Source: Nannocystis pusilla
GTDB taxonomy: Bacteria > Myxococcota_A > Polyangia > Nannocystales > Nannocystaceae
DNA: 64,000 nt
Assembly: GCF_026626665.1 (NCBI RefSeq)
Contig: NZ_JAPNKE010000002.1
Coordinates: 3,883,168-3,947,167 of the forward strand
Direction: 5' to 3'
The first letter of the stretch is position 1. Each line of letters begins with the position of its first letter. A program made the translations under genes and the position numbers. This document shows, piece by piece, positions 41,761 to 53,103 of the stretch. Under the pieces are notes generated by a model, which was given only the letters and a program-made list of their open reading frames with translations, was not told the origin of the DNA and searched no databases.

Positions 41761-44700
41761 GTGGCCAGCGGCGGCGGAACGGGCAGTGCATGGCAGCGGG
41801 AGGCCGATCTCCTCGCTGACGGCCGGGTGCGCCTCGAACGGCTGTGCAACAGCCGTCGCTTCCGCCACCTCTTCCCCGGCGGGCCGAACCTCGCCCTCCT
41901 CCTCGACGCCTACCAGGACCTGCAGCGCCAGCGCCTGGTCGGGCGGATCGCCCCCGCCGACCTGCGCGGGGCGCGCCGTTACCTGCGCAAGCAACTGCGG
42001 CGACGCGTGCGGGAAGAGGCCGTCGAGCGCTCCCTGCGCCTCGCCTACCGGATCCCCCTCGCCCGGCCGCGGCCGTTCCGCGCCGAGCTGCCGCCGATCG
42101 TCGTCAAGGCGCTCGAGGCCGTCGACGACGACGTCGAGCCGCGGGTCCGCGATTACGTCCTCGGGCGGGTCGACGGCGACGTCCCCGGCGCCGACGTCGA
42201 TCCGCGGCTGCACCACGGCTTCGGTCAGCTGCGCGAGGCCCTGGTCTTCCACGCGCTCGCCAACCCCGACGAGATCGGCGCCCTGCACCCGCAGGTCCTG
42301 CGCTTTGCCGCCTCGCCGCAGCCGATCCGGCGCCAGAACCCGCTGCTGCGGTTCCTCCTCGTCAAGCTGCCGATCTCGTTCGTCCTCGGCTTCCTCGGCC
42401 TCTTCAGCGTCGTCTACGTCGTCGCCTACTTCTTCGTCAACGACGCCACGCTCGGCCGGATCCTGACCGTCGTCATCGACAAGCAGATCAACGGCCGCCT
42501 CGAGCTCGGCAGCGTCCACTGGCGGCCCGACCTCATCATCGACCTCATCACCGGCCAGCCGCACCACGCCACCGTCACCGGCATCAAGCTGTGGGGCGGC
42601 TACATGAAGCAGGACAAGCCCGAGCCGGACAGCCTGATCGCCGCGTGCGACGGCCCGGTCGACGCCGAGATCATCCTGCACGAGATCATCCCGTGGAACC
42701 GCTTCCTCGTGCCGGCGGTGCTCGAGGTCCCGTGGGTCCTGCACTTCACCGACATCTGGACAGAAGCGCCGATGCGGCTCGACGTGTCCGAGGTCAAGAC
42801 CCGCTACGCCGACGGCACCGAGGCCTGGATCGTCGACCTCGTCGAGGCCTTCGGGCCCGGCGTCGGCCCCTACCCCGAGCTCAGCACGCGCGCACTGAGC
42901 ATCCGCATCGACCACACCGACCTCGCCGAGCTCGCGCTCGACCTCGACTTCCGCGGCCAGACCGGCTGGCAGACCCAGCTCGCGCTCGTCGACGTCGGCG
43001 CCCTCCTCGTGTTCGAGGGCCTCCACCCCAAGAAGCCGCCGCCGCTCAAGAAGCCGCTGCAGTTCGACCTCAACGCGCTCGCCACCACCGGCATCGCCCG
43101 CATCACCGCCCTGGGCTACGAGCTCCCGATCGAGAACCTCAAGCTCGAGCACTTCGCGTCCGGCGGCGACGGCCCGCTGGGCGACATCCGGATCCGCGCC
43201 GAGGGCAACATCGGCGGCTCGCACGGCCTCTTGCGCGGGTGGTTGCGCGACATCTTCACCGCCGGCAAGCGCAGCGTCGACGTCACCGCCCTGTTCACCG
43301 ACGCCGGCCCGATCGGTCGCCTGATCACCCGCGTCCACGGCCTCGCCGATCCGATGATCGACGCCTTCGGCGCCCCCGCGCAGCTGGCCTTCCGCGGCCC
43401 CTTCGACGACATCCGGATCGGCCTCGCCGCCTCCGGCGTCGGCCTCAATTTCTTCACCGACCCGAACGTCGACTGGGCGATCAAGGACGCCGCCATCGAC
43501 GCCACCCTCGCCCGCGACCCCGTCCCCGACACCTGGACGCAGTACATCCCGGCCGGCGAGGAGCGGTGGATCCTCGACATCGCCCGCTTCGAAGGACATG
43601 TCCTCGGGGGCAGCCTCAGCCTGCGCGAGCACGAGGCCCGGAACCACCTCGTCCTCGGCGTCGGCCCCGAGCGGCGCATGCTGCTGGCCGCGCAGACCGA
43701 GCTGCGGGACATCGACCCCGGCGAGCTCGTGGCCGCCGGCGGCACCCGGGCCATGCTCGCCGGCACCGCCTCCGGCAAGCTCGACGTCCGCGAGTTCGCC
43801 CTCGACCTCGGCGCCCCCGCGCCGACCACCAGCGAGGAGGGAACTGGCCCCGCTGCCACCCCCGCCGACGTCACCTACGCGCTCGCGCCCGAGTCCCCGC
43901 CGCCGAAGAAGACCGGCAAGACCCGGCCGAAGACCCGGGGCGAGGCCGCCGAGCCGGTCGCCGACGCCCTGGCGAACGCCGCCGAAGGTGCCGCGCCGGT
44001 CGAGGAGAAGTCGCCGCTCGATCGCATCGTGCTCGAGATCGGCGGCCTCAAGATCGAGCGACGGCGCGGCAACGACGGCCTGCCGCGACGGATCCGCCTC
44101 GACGGCGGCGTCGTCCTCGACCGCGACGACGGCCTCGACCTCGCCGACCTGCTCGTCACCGTCGACGGCGCCACCCTCAGCGTCGACGGCGGCCTCGACG
44201 CCAAGTTCTCCACCCTCAAGCCCACCGACATCAAGCTCAAGATCAGCGACGGCAAGGCCTTCTTCGCCAGCATCGGCCAGAGCCCGTTCGTCGAGCGCCT
44301 GCAGGCCGGCCTCACCGTCTACGGCCCGATCGGGCGCCCCAGCGGCCGCAACGGCTCGCTGCAGCTGTCGGACGTCGGCCAGGGTCAGTTCGCGGTGCAG
44401 AACATCCGCGACGTCTCGCTCGGCCTGCACGACGGCGTGCTCAGCCTGAAGAGCCAGCGGGCCACGGTGCTCGGCGGCGCCGGGGCGCTCGACGTCGACG
44501 TCGGCCTGTTCGACGGCAAGGGCGTCAGCAGCGATCCCACGCTGCGCGCCAGCATCGACCTCACCGGCGTCGAGCTCGACCGCGTCGGCGGCGACAACAT
44601 CGGCGGCAAGGCCGACATCCGCCTCGACATCGGCGACGACGCCAAGCGCCCGGTCCCGCTGTCGAAGTTCCAGGCCCGCGGCGCGGTCTCGGTGCCCGAG

Positions 44701-47666
44701 CTCAAGGTCGCCCACGGCCAGCTGCGCGACACCGAGGCCCGCTTCAGCCTCACCCGCGACGGCATCAGCATCGACGAGTTCGTCGCCCGCCAGCACCGCC
44801 GCCCCAGCCCCTCGGCCGCGCCCGACCTCACCGTCCCGGTTGGCGACGTCAGCGGCAAGGGCTCGGTCAGCTTCGACAGCGACCCGCAGCTCGACCTGCA
44901 GATCACCGGCCGTCGCCTGCCGATCAGCACCTTCGCCGCGATCGCCGGCCTCACCGACCTGCCCGCCGGCGCCCAGATCGATCGCGGCACCGACCTCAAG
45001 ATCACCGGCACTCTGGCGCGCCCGAGCGTCCACGGCACCGTCGAGCTGACCGCCATCAACGCCGTCGGCATCCCGCTCGGCTCCGGCGAGCTGCAGCTCG
45101 ACAGCATCGACCGCCCCGCCGGCGACGGCCTGGCCGCGCGGCGCGAGATCGTCGTCAAGGGCCGCTTCGGCGACGACGGCGGCCGCCGGCGCCGCGCCCC
45201 CTACGAGTGGGACGTCGACGCCGTCATCGCCATCGGCGAGAAGCCGCGCGGCAGCAAGAGCCCCTCGTACGCCGCCGACCTCGCGGTCCACTTCGCCAAC
45301 CTCCCGCTGCGCAACCTGCTCGGCGCCGCCGGCATCGAGCCGGGCGAGGGTCTGCACGGCCAGGCCGAGGGCCTCACCGTCAGCGCGCGCACCTGTCCTC
45401 CGGGACAGCCGATGATCACCTCCTGCCTGTGGCGCGACGGCCAGGGCGACCGCGACCTCAAGATCCTCGTCGAGCTCGATCGTCTGTGGGCCGCCGGCCG
45501 CCCGCCGAGCTCGGGCGTCGGCGCCGGCAGCAACCTGCCCGGCGACCCCTGCCGCGAGTCCGACTCGCTGTGCACCGCCAACCGCCTGGTCGCGACCTTG
45601 CAGGGCACGCGCCTCAGCCTGCGCGACGGCTGGGAGCTGCGCTCGGGCGGCAGCGCCAGCGGCAAGACCCTCACCGTGTCCGGCGACGTCGAGCTGTCGG
45701 CCTCGCCCGAGGCCAAGGCCAAGGACACCACGCGCGACTGCAGCGAGCCGCCGACCGCCGCGCGCACGCCCCGGCCACCGGCGCCAGCGCGCGCGTCGCC
45801 GGCGAGCTCGACCTCGCGGGCCTGCACCCCTTCGTCGCCGGCACCGCGGTGTCCGGCATCGCCGGCAAGATCGGCCTCGACGTCGAGCTCGACGGCCACG
45901 TCTCCGACCCGATCATCACCGGCAGCTTCAGCGTCCCCGACCCGCGCCAGCCCGTCACCGCCAAGGCCGCGGGCACCACCTTCGCCGTGCCGAAGCTGTC
46001 GCTGCAGTGGGCCCAGGACGCCCTCCTCGCCTCCGGCGAGCTGTCGGTGCGCGGCCAGACCGTCCAGTTCGGCGACCTCAACGGCCACCGCACTTTCTAC
46101 GTGCTCGGGGGCGAGTGCGGCGGCAGCTTCTCCGCCGCCGCGCGCGGCCGCCTCGACGGCCGACTGTTCCGCGAGTTCCTGCCGAGCACCTTCTCCGCCA
46201 GCTCCGGCGGCCTGCAGATCGCCGACGCCCACGTCGCCGGCCGCATGGGCGACAGCCTCGACCTCAAGACGGTGCGCGCCCGCGTCACGCCGGCGCCCGG
46301 CGGCGTGATGGTCGAGCTCGACGGCCTCGGCATCGAGGGGATCGACGTCGACCAGGGCGTCATCGAGATCCAGCGCTGCAGCGAGGCCGACCCGTGCCCG
46401 GCCAACAAGGACGGCTTCGGCGTGTTCGTCGGCGGCCGCGCTGCCGCGATCGACGACCTCGCCGCGCCCGAGGGCCACCTGCGGGCCCGCGTCGGCGACC
46501 GCGGCTCGCTCGTGGCGTGGGGCAACGTCGTGCTCGCGCCCGACTTCTCGCGCCTCGAGAGCAGCAGCCTGCGCGTCGACGTCGACGACGTGCAGTACAA
46601 GATGTTCGACAACTCGGGCCGGCCGCAGCTCTACGCCGCGATCTCGGGCAAGGGCATCGTCCTCGAGGGGCGCGACGTCCAGACCCTGCGCGGCGACGTG
46701 CAGGTCGCCCGAGGCCGCTGGGTGCGCGACGCGCAGCAGGGCGTCAAGGTGTTATCCTTCGCCGATCCGACCTCCGCGCCGTCCGCCCCGCCGCCCGAGA
46801 TCTTGCGCGACATGAACCTCGACCTCCGGCTCCGCACGACCACGCCCTTCCGGGTCGACAACAACATCATGAAGGGCGTCGAGGGTTCGGTCTCGCTGGC
46901 GATCGGCGGCACGATCGCCGACCTCGAGATGTCGGGCCGCGTCGACGTCACCGCCGGCGTGCTCGACGTCGCGATCCTCAACGGCGCCTACGACATCACC
47001 TTCGGCCGCGTCTTGCTCGAGAACAACCTGTCGTCGAGCAAGGTCGACGTCCGCGCCCAGCGGCAGGAGCCGGTCTACATCGACAACCAGCCGCGGCAGA
47101 TGTCGCTGATCCTCGGCGGCACCCTCGACGCCATCACCTTCCGCTGCAGCGTCCTCGGCGACACGCGGGCGCGCAGCCGGACCCAGCGCGAGTGCGTCGA
47201 CTACGCCATCCTCGGCAGCGGCAACCGCGAGGTCGCCGACGCCAACGTGCGCCGCTACGGCTCCGGCGGCCTGCTCGGGCGCCCGCTCGGCCTGGTCGGC
47301 AACCTCACCGAGATCAACCTCAACCGCTACGTCGAGAAGTCGGTCCCGCGGCTCGCCCCGTACCTGCCGCAGGTCGGCGCCCAGCTCGGCCAGCTCGGCG
47401 TCGAGGTCAACGCCGAGACCCCGCGCCCGTGGTTCCGCACCGACTGGGGCAACCTGACCATCGGCGCCGGCTACACCCGCGGCTACCCCGGCCTGCTCCT
47501 GCGCAACAGCTACGACTGGCGCGTCCGCTTCCGCCTGCTCGACTCCGCCGTCCTCGAGTTCCGCGACAACCGCCGCTCTTACTTCAACGAGCGCATCATC
47601 TTCGACCCTCTCCGCCAGCGTTCGCTCGAGCTGCGCCTTGAATACCAGCTTCCCAGCCTGCGCTGA
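41761..47666 (+). CDS. tamB: TamB-like translocation/assembly protein, one frameshift
   Basis: About 1,968 residues. A cytosolic N-terminal domain is followed by one membrane helix (LLVKLPISFVLGFLGLFSVVYVV, near residue 205). A very long repeated beta region follows, with DUxxG-type strands such as LKISDGKAFFASIG and GKADIRLDIG. The C-terminal 300 residues are the conserved DUF490 end (GSVSLAIGGTIADLEMSGRVDV, ITFGRVLLENN, WFRTDWGNLTIGAGYTRGYPG). TamB forms a tube moving lipids or helping barrel assembly. The frame changes near 45765; the two halves join at ARVAGELDLAGLHPFVAG. Palindromes lie at 43594-43603 and 45393-45408. Start GTG 41761. The stop overlaps the Omp85 gene. Confidence 0.88.
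43594..43603. repeat. Intragenic inside-out palindrome GGACATGTCC
   Basis: Tail-to-tail version of the element in the TamB-like gene, read as EGHVLG. Confidence 0.7.
45393..45408. repeat. Intragenic palindrome CTGTCCTCCGGGACAG
   Basis: Perfect copy in the TamB-like gene, read as TCPPGQP in a loop. Confidence 0.85.
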
Positions 47667-50600
47667 CCGCCGCCTCGCCCGGCGCCGGACCCTGACGCGA
47701 CTGCTCGCCGTCGTCGCGCTCGCGTGTACGAGCGCTGCTGCTGCGGGGGCCGCGGCGCCAGCGTGGGCCGCTCCGACGACGAGCCCGCCGCCCGGCTCGC
47801 AGGCGCCGATCACCACGACGCCCGCCCCGACGAGCGAAAACAAAGAGACAGGTACCAAAGGACCTGCCCCTCAGGACAGTACCGAAGCGCCAGGTCCCGA
47901 AGGACCTGCCCCCAAGGACACCCAGACCCCGGCCGGCAAGCCCGCCGATCCGACGACCAAGCCGCCGGCCAAGCCCGACCAGCCGGCCCCGCCGGCCGCG
48001 CCTGCCGGCATCACCGACGTGCCCGGCGCGGCCGCCGAGCCGCCGAGCGAGGAGCCGCCGGGCGAGGGCAGCGAGCTGGCGGCGCCGACCACCACCGAGG
48101 AGGGGCCCGAGATGCCGGCCCCGAGCGTCGTCACCAGCGGCCCGACCTGCGCCCGCGTCGACGCCGGCGCCGACCCGTTCGGCCTCATCGACCGCGCGCT
48201 CGACAGCCTGCGCGACCGCGGCGGCTTCGAGGTCGGCGCGCGCGAGCGCGGCACCACCCTGCGCGGCACCGCCTGCGTCGTCAGCCTCAGCGGCAAGGAC
48301 TTCGCCCTCCTCTACTACCAGCTCGACCTCACCGCCGAGGAGGGCGCCTATGTCATCGCCCTCGAGCCCAAGGGCGCCGGCGAGGTCGAGCTCAGCGTCC
48401 GCCCCGTCCTCGAGGGCGAGGACCCCGGCGTCGTGTTCGCCCGCATCGAGCGCGCCCGCGTCGTCGGCGACAAGTTCTTGCCCGGCGACGACGGCGTCCG
48501 CCTGCGCAAGATCCTCGACCTCGGCACCGGCTACCTCATCCCCGCCGCCATCTCCGCCCAGCTGCAGCAGCTCGGCTACCGCGCCCAGTTCGAGCCCGCC
48601 GGCGCCAACGAATTGACGATCCGCGTCGAGCCGGGCCAGAGCATCCGCCGCGTGCGGATCCGCGGCCACCTGCCGCTGTCGAAGACCGAGGTCCAGCGCG
48701 AGCTCAGCATCAACTCGCGGCCCGGCTCGCTGTCTCGCGGCGTGTGCGTCTCGCCCCGCAAGCTGCGCAAGGAGCGGCCGCAGGTGTGCGAGCCCGGCGA
48801 CGCCGCCTGCACCAAGTGGGAGGCCGACGAGGTCGACCGTCTCAAGCGCTACCTCTACGACAAGGGCTACTTGCGCGGCGATGCCTCGCTCGGCCTCACC
48901 TGCGGGCGCGCCAGCGACGAGGTCGACCTGTGGGTGTTCCTCGAGAAGGGCCCCGCGTACCGCGTCCCGCTCCGCCAGGTGAAGGTCGTGGGCAAGGTCT
49001 CCGAGGACGACAAGGGGTGGATCCGGCGCGCCTTCTGGCCGCGCGTCAAGGCCACGCCGTTCCCCGCCCGCATCACCCGCGAGCGCGTCGAGGAGAGCCG
49101 CGAGCGCGTCGAGCGGCAGTTCGCCGAGCCGCGCGACGCCCTCATCCGCCGCACCGCCACCTCGCGGCTCGCCCTGCCCTACCCGCAGGTCCGCGTCGAG
49201 ACCAGCTACGACGACCTCAAGCCCGAGGACATCCCGAAGACCGGCAAGCTGCCGCTGACCGTCAACGTCGACCTGGGCCCGGGCGTCAAGACCGCCTTCA
49301 TCGGCCGCCGCAGCTACTCCGAGCAGCGCCTGCGCAACGAGCTGCAGCTGTTCTCCCGCCGCGAGGCCCCGAGCGCGCAGACGGCCCAGCGCGAGGCCGC
49401 CAACCTGCGCTCCTTCTACCAGAGCAAGGGCTTCCTCCTCGCCGAGGTCGAAGGCCGCTTCGACGACTACGGCAACGCCCCCGGCGCCCTCACCTTCCAG
49501 ATCAAGGAGGGCCCGGTCGTGCGCATGAAGAAGCTCGACCTCGTGGTCGGCCGCGGCGTCCCCCGCGGCGTGCGCGAGCGGCTCGAGCGCGACTTCGCCG
49601 ACGAGCGCGTGCTGCGGGCCCCCGGCACCTTCACCGAGGCCGCCGTCGTCGACCACCTCTCGGCCCTCCTCGCCAAGTTCGCCGACGCCGGCTACCTGTG
49701 CGCCCAGGCCGGCGTGCGCGTCGCCTTCTGGCCCGACGGCCTCGACAAGAAGGGCGAGTACGCCGACGTCGACGTCGAGACCATCCTGCGCCGCGACTCC
49801 TTCGCCGCCTGGGCCGCCCGCGACCTCGACCCGAAGGGCCTCGCCGCCCTGCGCAAGCAGTCGCGGGCCGAGCTCTACGTGCGCGTCAGCGTCGAGCCGG
49901 GCCCGCGCGTGTTCACCTCGCGCAAGCCCGAGGTCGTCCGCTACCTCGACGGCCCCGTCCCCGGCGACCGCGAGATCGAGGGCCAGCCGCACCACGAGCG
50001 CGGCGAGTGGGGCGCGACCCGCATGCTCCGCGGCACCGCCCTGCGCCACAAGGGCGACGACCGCCCCGGCGGCATCCCGCTGGCGACCTCGCTCGACCGC
50101 GACGTCGAGCAGGGCATCGTCGACAACTACCGCAACGACGGCTTCCCGGTCGCCGACGCCGAGCTGCGCTGGCTCTACACCGACCCGAAGACCAAAGAGG
50201 TCAAACCTGTCCCGAACGCCAGGCGCCTCGTCGACCCCGAGGTCGGCCTGTGCCAGGCCTACGCCAGCGGCAGCGCGGTCGAGGTCGACAGCGAGATCAG
50301 CGTCTACGAGGGCCGCCCCGGCGTGTTCGGCGACACCGTCATCCGCGGCAACTTCAAGACGCGCAGCTGGATCTTGCGGCGGCAGTTCGCCCACAAGCCG
50401 GGCGGCGTGTACTCGCGGGCCAGGGCCGACGAGTCGCGGGCCAACGTCGACGGCCTCGACGTCGCCGAGAGCACCGAGCTCACCGCCTACCCGACCGGCT
50501 GCGACCTCGACGACGCCCCGGGCGAGCGCTGCACCGTCCACCAGGTGCTCGAGATGCGCGAGTCGAAGGACGTCTCGGTCAAGCTGCAGGGCGGCGTCGG

Positions 50601-51765
50601 CCTGGCCACGCTCGACCCGTTCTACGTGTTCCTCCACCCGATCTTCCCCAACCTGTTCGGCACCGCGTGGGACCTCGACGTCCTCGGCCACTACGGCTTC
50701 AACACCAGCCAGTTCTCGAGCAACGTCCCCTTCCTCGGCGACTGCGCCGGCCAGCCCTGCTACGAGCGCAGCGTCCGCGGCCGCCTGGCGCGCCCGCGGA
50801 TCTTCGCCACCCCGCTGACGCTCGAGATCAACGGCCAGTACCAGCGGCGCGTCACCCCGGCGCGCGGCCCGATCGAGCTCGCCGTCGGCAACATCACCCT
50901 CAGCTACAGCCGCAGCCGCTCGCTCCAGCTCTACGTCGGCTACCTGATCCAGAAGAGCAACATCTCGCAGGACGTCGCCAAGCCGGCCTTCACCCCCGAG
51001 ACCGAGCTCGGCCTGCCCTCGGTCGTCAACCGCCGCGACGCCATCGTCTCCGACCGCACCGGCGCGCTCACGGCCGGCTTCACCTACAACAACACCGAGA
51101 ACCCCTCGAACCCCGACAAGGGCATCATCGTCCAGGGCGACCTCCGCTTCGCCTCGCCCTACTTCGGCGGCCAGGATTGGTTCATCCGCACCGACCTCGC
51201 CTTCCAGCACTTCATCCCGATCCCGCGCACCGCGGGCCGCCTCAACTTCCGCTACGCCCTGCGCTACGGCCACGCCATCCCGCTGCCGACCCTGCCGGGC
51301 GGCTCGGGCGCGGCGGGCGTGCCGGAGATCTGGCGCTACTGGGGCGGCGGCACGGCCGACCTCGGTCTGCGCGGCATCTTCCCCGAGACGATGCTCGTCG
51401 ACATCGAGGAGATCGACACCGGCGACGGCTTCAAGCGCCTGCACTACACCGCCCAGGGCGGCCACATCCGCGCCCTCGCCAGCATCGCCCTGCAGGTCAC
51501 CTCGCTCAACGACTTCCTCGGCGGCAAGATCCACCACTCACTGTTCTTCGACTTCGGGATCCTGACCCAGCGCTGGTCGCAGGTGCAGTTCGCCCGCGAC
51601 TTCCGCCGCAGCGTCGGCATCAACTTCCTCAAGTGGGACATCAAGCTGGTCACCCTCGCCCTCGGCTACGCGATCTTGCTGCCCAACTCGATCGCCCCCG
51701 GCAACGTCAAGCCGATCGACGACCGCAACGGCCGCTTCATCTTCGACGTCGGCATCACCTTCTGA
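47638..51765 (+). CDS. Omp85-family outer membrane protein (TamA/BamA-like)
   Basis: 1,375 residues. Signal peptide (LTRLLAVVALACTSAAAAGA), then a Pro-rich linker containing two tandem palindrome-derived segments (GPAPQDSTEAP, GPEGPAPKDTQ). POTRA-like repeats follow, such as FIGRRSYSEQRLRNELQLFS with FYQSKGFLLAEVEGRF. The C-terminal 400 residues are the beta-barrel: FTYNNTENPSNPDKGIIVQG, LNFRYALRYGHAIPLP, and a final strand RFIFDVGITF ending in Phe. Such barrels insert outer-membrane proteins. The TTG start at 47638 overlaps the TamB-like stop by 29 bp, and the pairing matches the TamA/TamB complex. Confidence 0.9.
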   Translation: MNTSFPACADRRLARRRTLTRLLAVVALACTSAAAAGAAAPAWAAPTTSPPPGSQAPITTTPAPTSENKETGTKGPAPQDSTEAPGPEGPAPKDTQTPAGKPADPTTKPPAKPDQPAPPAAPAGITDVPGAAAEPPSEEPPGEGSELAAPTTTEEGPEMPAPSVVTSGPTCARVDAGADPFGLIDRALDSLRDRGGFEVGARERGTTLRGTACVVSLSGKDFALLYYQLDLTAEEGAYVIALEPKGAGEVELSVRPVLEGEDPGVVFARIERARVVGDKFLPGDDGVRLRKILDLGTGYLIPAAISAQLQQLGYRAQFEPAGANELTIRVEPGQSIRRVRIRGHLPLSKTEVQRELSINSRPGSLSRGVCVSPRKLRKERPQVCEPGDAACTKWEADEVDRLKRYLYDKGYLRGDASLGLTCGRASDEVDLWVFLEKGPAYRVPLRQVKVVGKVSEDDKGWIRRAFWPRVKATPFPARITRERVEESRERVERQFAEPRDALIRRTATSRLALPYPQVRVETSYDDLKPEDIPKTGKLPLTVNVDLGPGVKTAFIGRRSYSEQRLRNELQLFSRREAPSAQTAQREAANLRSFYQSKGFLLAEVEGRFDDYGNAPGALTFQIKEGPVVRMKKLDLVVGRGVPRGVRERLERDFADERVLRAPGTFTEAAVVDHLSALLAKFADAGYLCAQAGVRVAFWPDGLDKKGEYADVDVETILRRDSFAAWAARDLDPKGLAALRKQSRAELYVRVSVEPGPRVFTSRKPEVVRYLDGPVPGDREIEGQPHHERGEWGATRMLRGTALRHKGDDRPGGIPLATSLDRDVEQGIVDNYRNDGFPVADAELRWLYTDPKTKEVKPVPNARRLVDPEVGLCQAYASGSAVEVDSEISVYEGRPGVFGDTVIRGNFKTRSWILRRQFAHKPGGVYSRARADESRANVDGLDVAESTELTAYPTGCDLDDAPGERCTVHQVLEMRESKDVSVKLQGGVGLATLDPFYVFLHPIFPNLFGTAWDLDVLGHYGFNTSQFSSNVPFLGDCAGQPCYERSVRGRLARPRIFATPLTLEINGQYQRRVTPARGPIELAVGNITLSYSRSRSLQLYVGYLIQKSNISQDVAKPAFTPETELGLPSVVNRRDAIVSDRTGALTAGFTYNNTENPSNPDKGIIVQGDLRFASPYFGGQDWFIRTDLAFQHFIPIPRTAGRLNFRYALRYGHAIPLPTLPGGSGAAGVPEIWRYWGGGTADLGLRGIFPETMLVDIEEIDTGDGFKRLHYTAQGGHIRALASIALQVTSLNDFLGGKIHHSLFFDFGILTQRWSQVQFARDFRRSVGINFLKWDIKLVTLALGYAILLPNSIAPGNVKPIDDRNGRFIFDVGITF
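47850..47930. repeat. Two tandem palindrome-derived units in the Omp85 linker
   Basis: CAGGTACCAAAGGACCTG then a half-site, followed by CAGGTCCCGAAGGACCTG with its half-site. The pair is read as two copies of a Gly-Pro-Ala-Pro motif in the disordered linker after the signal peptide. Confidence 0.75.
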
Positions 51766-51773
51766 GCGCTGCG

Positions 51774-51883
51774 ACATGTCCTCCGGGACATCTCAGACCG
51801 CGCTCCATGTCCTGAAGGACAGCCACATCACATGTCCCTCGGGACATCTCGACCCACGCCCGTGACATGTCCCCCGGGACACC
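51774..51883. repeat. Cluster of four palindromes after the Omp85 gene
   Basis: ACATGTCC-N4-GGACA copies begin near 51774, 51806, 51831 and 51866, with arms CTCCGG, TGAA, CTCG and CCCG between them. They fill the gap between the barrel gene's stop and the DUF1684 lipoprotein. Confidence 0.92.
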
Positions 51884-51905
51884 TTCTCGCCGCCTCGCCC
51901 GACCC

Positions 51906-52828
51906 ATGCGTCACCTGCTCTCCGAGGGACTGCGCGCCGCGCTCCTGCTCGCCGTGACTCTCCCCGCCTGCCATCCGCAGGCGCCGCCGCCCCCGGCCGT
52001 CGAGCCGGCCTACGCCGCCGAGCACGCCCGCTGGCACGCCGCGCGGATCGAGGCGCTGCGGGCCCCGCAGGGCTGGCTCGCCCTCGCCGGGCTCTACTGG
52101 CTGCAGCCGGGCGAATACCGCCTCGGCGCCGATCCGAGCGCCGACATCGTCTTCCCCGCCGGCGCGCCGGCCGAGGTCGGCGTCCTCGCGCTCGCCGACG
52201 GGCGCGTCCGCCTGCGCCTCGCGCCCGGCGTCGACGCCACGATCCGCGGCGAAGCGATCCATGACGTCGTCCTGCGCTCCGACGTCGATCCCGCCCAGCC
52301 CGCCGATCGCGTCGAGCTCGGCGACCGCTTCACCTTCCTCGTCATCGCCCGCGGCGATCGCCTGGGCCTGCGCCTCTACGACCACCAGGCCGAGGAGCGG
52401 CGCGAGTTCACCGGCATCGCCACCTTCGCCCTCGACCCGGCGTGGCTGATCCGCGCCCGCTTCGAGCCGCTCGCGACCCCGCGGACCATCGAGCATCCCA
52501 CCGTGCTCGGCACCGTCCAGCCGGCTCAGGTCCCCGGCACCGCCGTCTTCACCGTCGACGGCCAGGAGCACCGCCTGACCCCGATCCTCGAGCACGGCCC
52601 CGGCGGCGACTCTCTCCTGTTCGTCTTCAGCGATCGCACCAGCGGCCGCGAGACCTACCACGGCGGTCGCTTCCTGCTCGCCGAGCTGCCGCAGGACGGC
52701 ACCGTCCTGCTCGACTTCAACCGCGCGCACAACCCCCGTGCGCCTTCACGGCCTACGCGACCTGCCCCGTCCCCCTGGCCGAGAACCGCCTGCCCTTCCC
52801 CGTCCCGGCCGGCGAAAAGACGCCCTAG
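51906..52828 (+). CDS. DUF1684 lipoprotein, one frameshift
   Basis: About 307 residues. Signal and lipobox (LRAALLLAVTLPAC). The body matches DUF1684: APQGWLALAGLYWLQPGEYRLGADP, HPTVLGTVQPAQVPGTAVF, SGRETYHGGRFLLAELPQDG and LLDFNRAHNPPCAFTAYATC. The ending is normal for the family (PLAENRLPFPVPAGEKTP) but lies in the next frame because of a C5 run at 52733-52737. Function of the family is unknown. Start ATG 51906 just after the palindrome cluster. Confidence 0.88.
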
Positions 52829-53103
52829 GCGACCTCTCACGCACCGCGCTCGCGCGTCCCTCCGTCCTCGCGCTCGCACCTCACCCGTCGCGCTCGCGCA
52901 CGCCCTGTCGGCCGCGCAACCTCCAGCATCCGTGCCGAAGCTCCTGCGGCCGCGCGACGGAACCGCTGGCCGCTGGCCATCCCGGCGCAGCTCGTCGTTC
53001 GCGCGAGCCTTGCGACCGTCCTCGCCGAGCCCGCTGCAGCACTGCCCCCGGCAGGCCGCGGACGTCACGGGCGCGCTGCGTCCGGACTCGCTACCCTTGG
53101 GGC
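52829..53103. other. Intergenic, low-complexity Arg/Ser-type sequence
   Basis: Filled by CGCGCTCGC-type words; no gene, hairpin or repeat unit of clear length is seen. Confidence 0.4.

Noticed and set aside
41746..45357. A 1,203-codon minus-strand frame opposite the TamB-like gene
   Set aside because: Low-complexity Ala/Asp/Val composition only; the plus strand has clear TamB features.
47596..51537. A 1,313-codon minus-strand frame opposite the Omp85 gene
   Set aside because: A shadow of the barrel gene with no recognisable protein.
52829..53103. Continuation of the DUF1684 frame to 53117
   Set aside because: The family ending is reached in the other frame at 52828; the rest is Arg/Ser/Pro noise.
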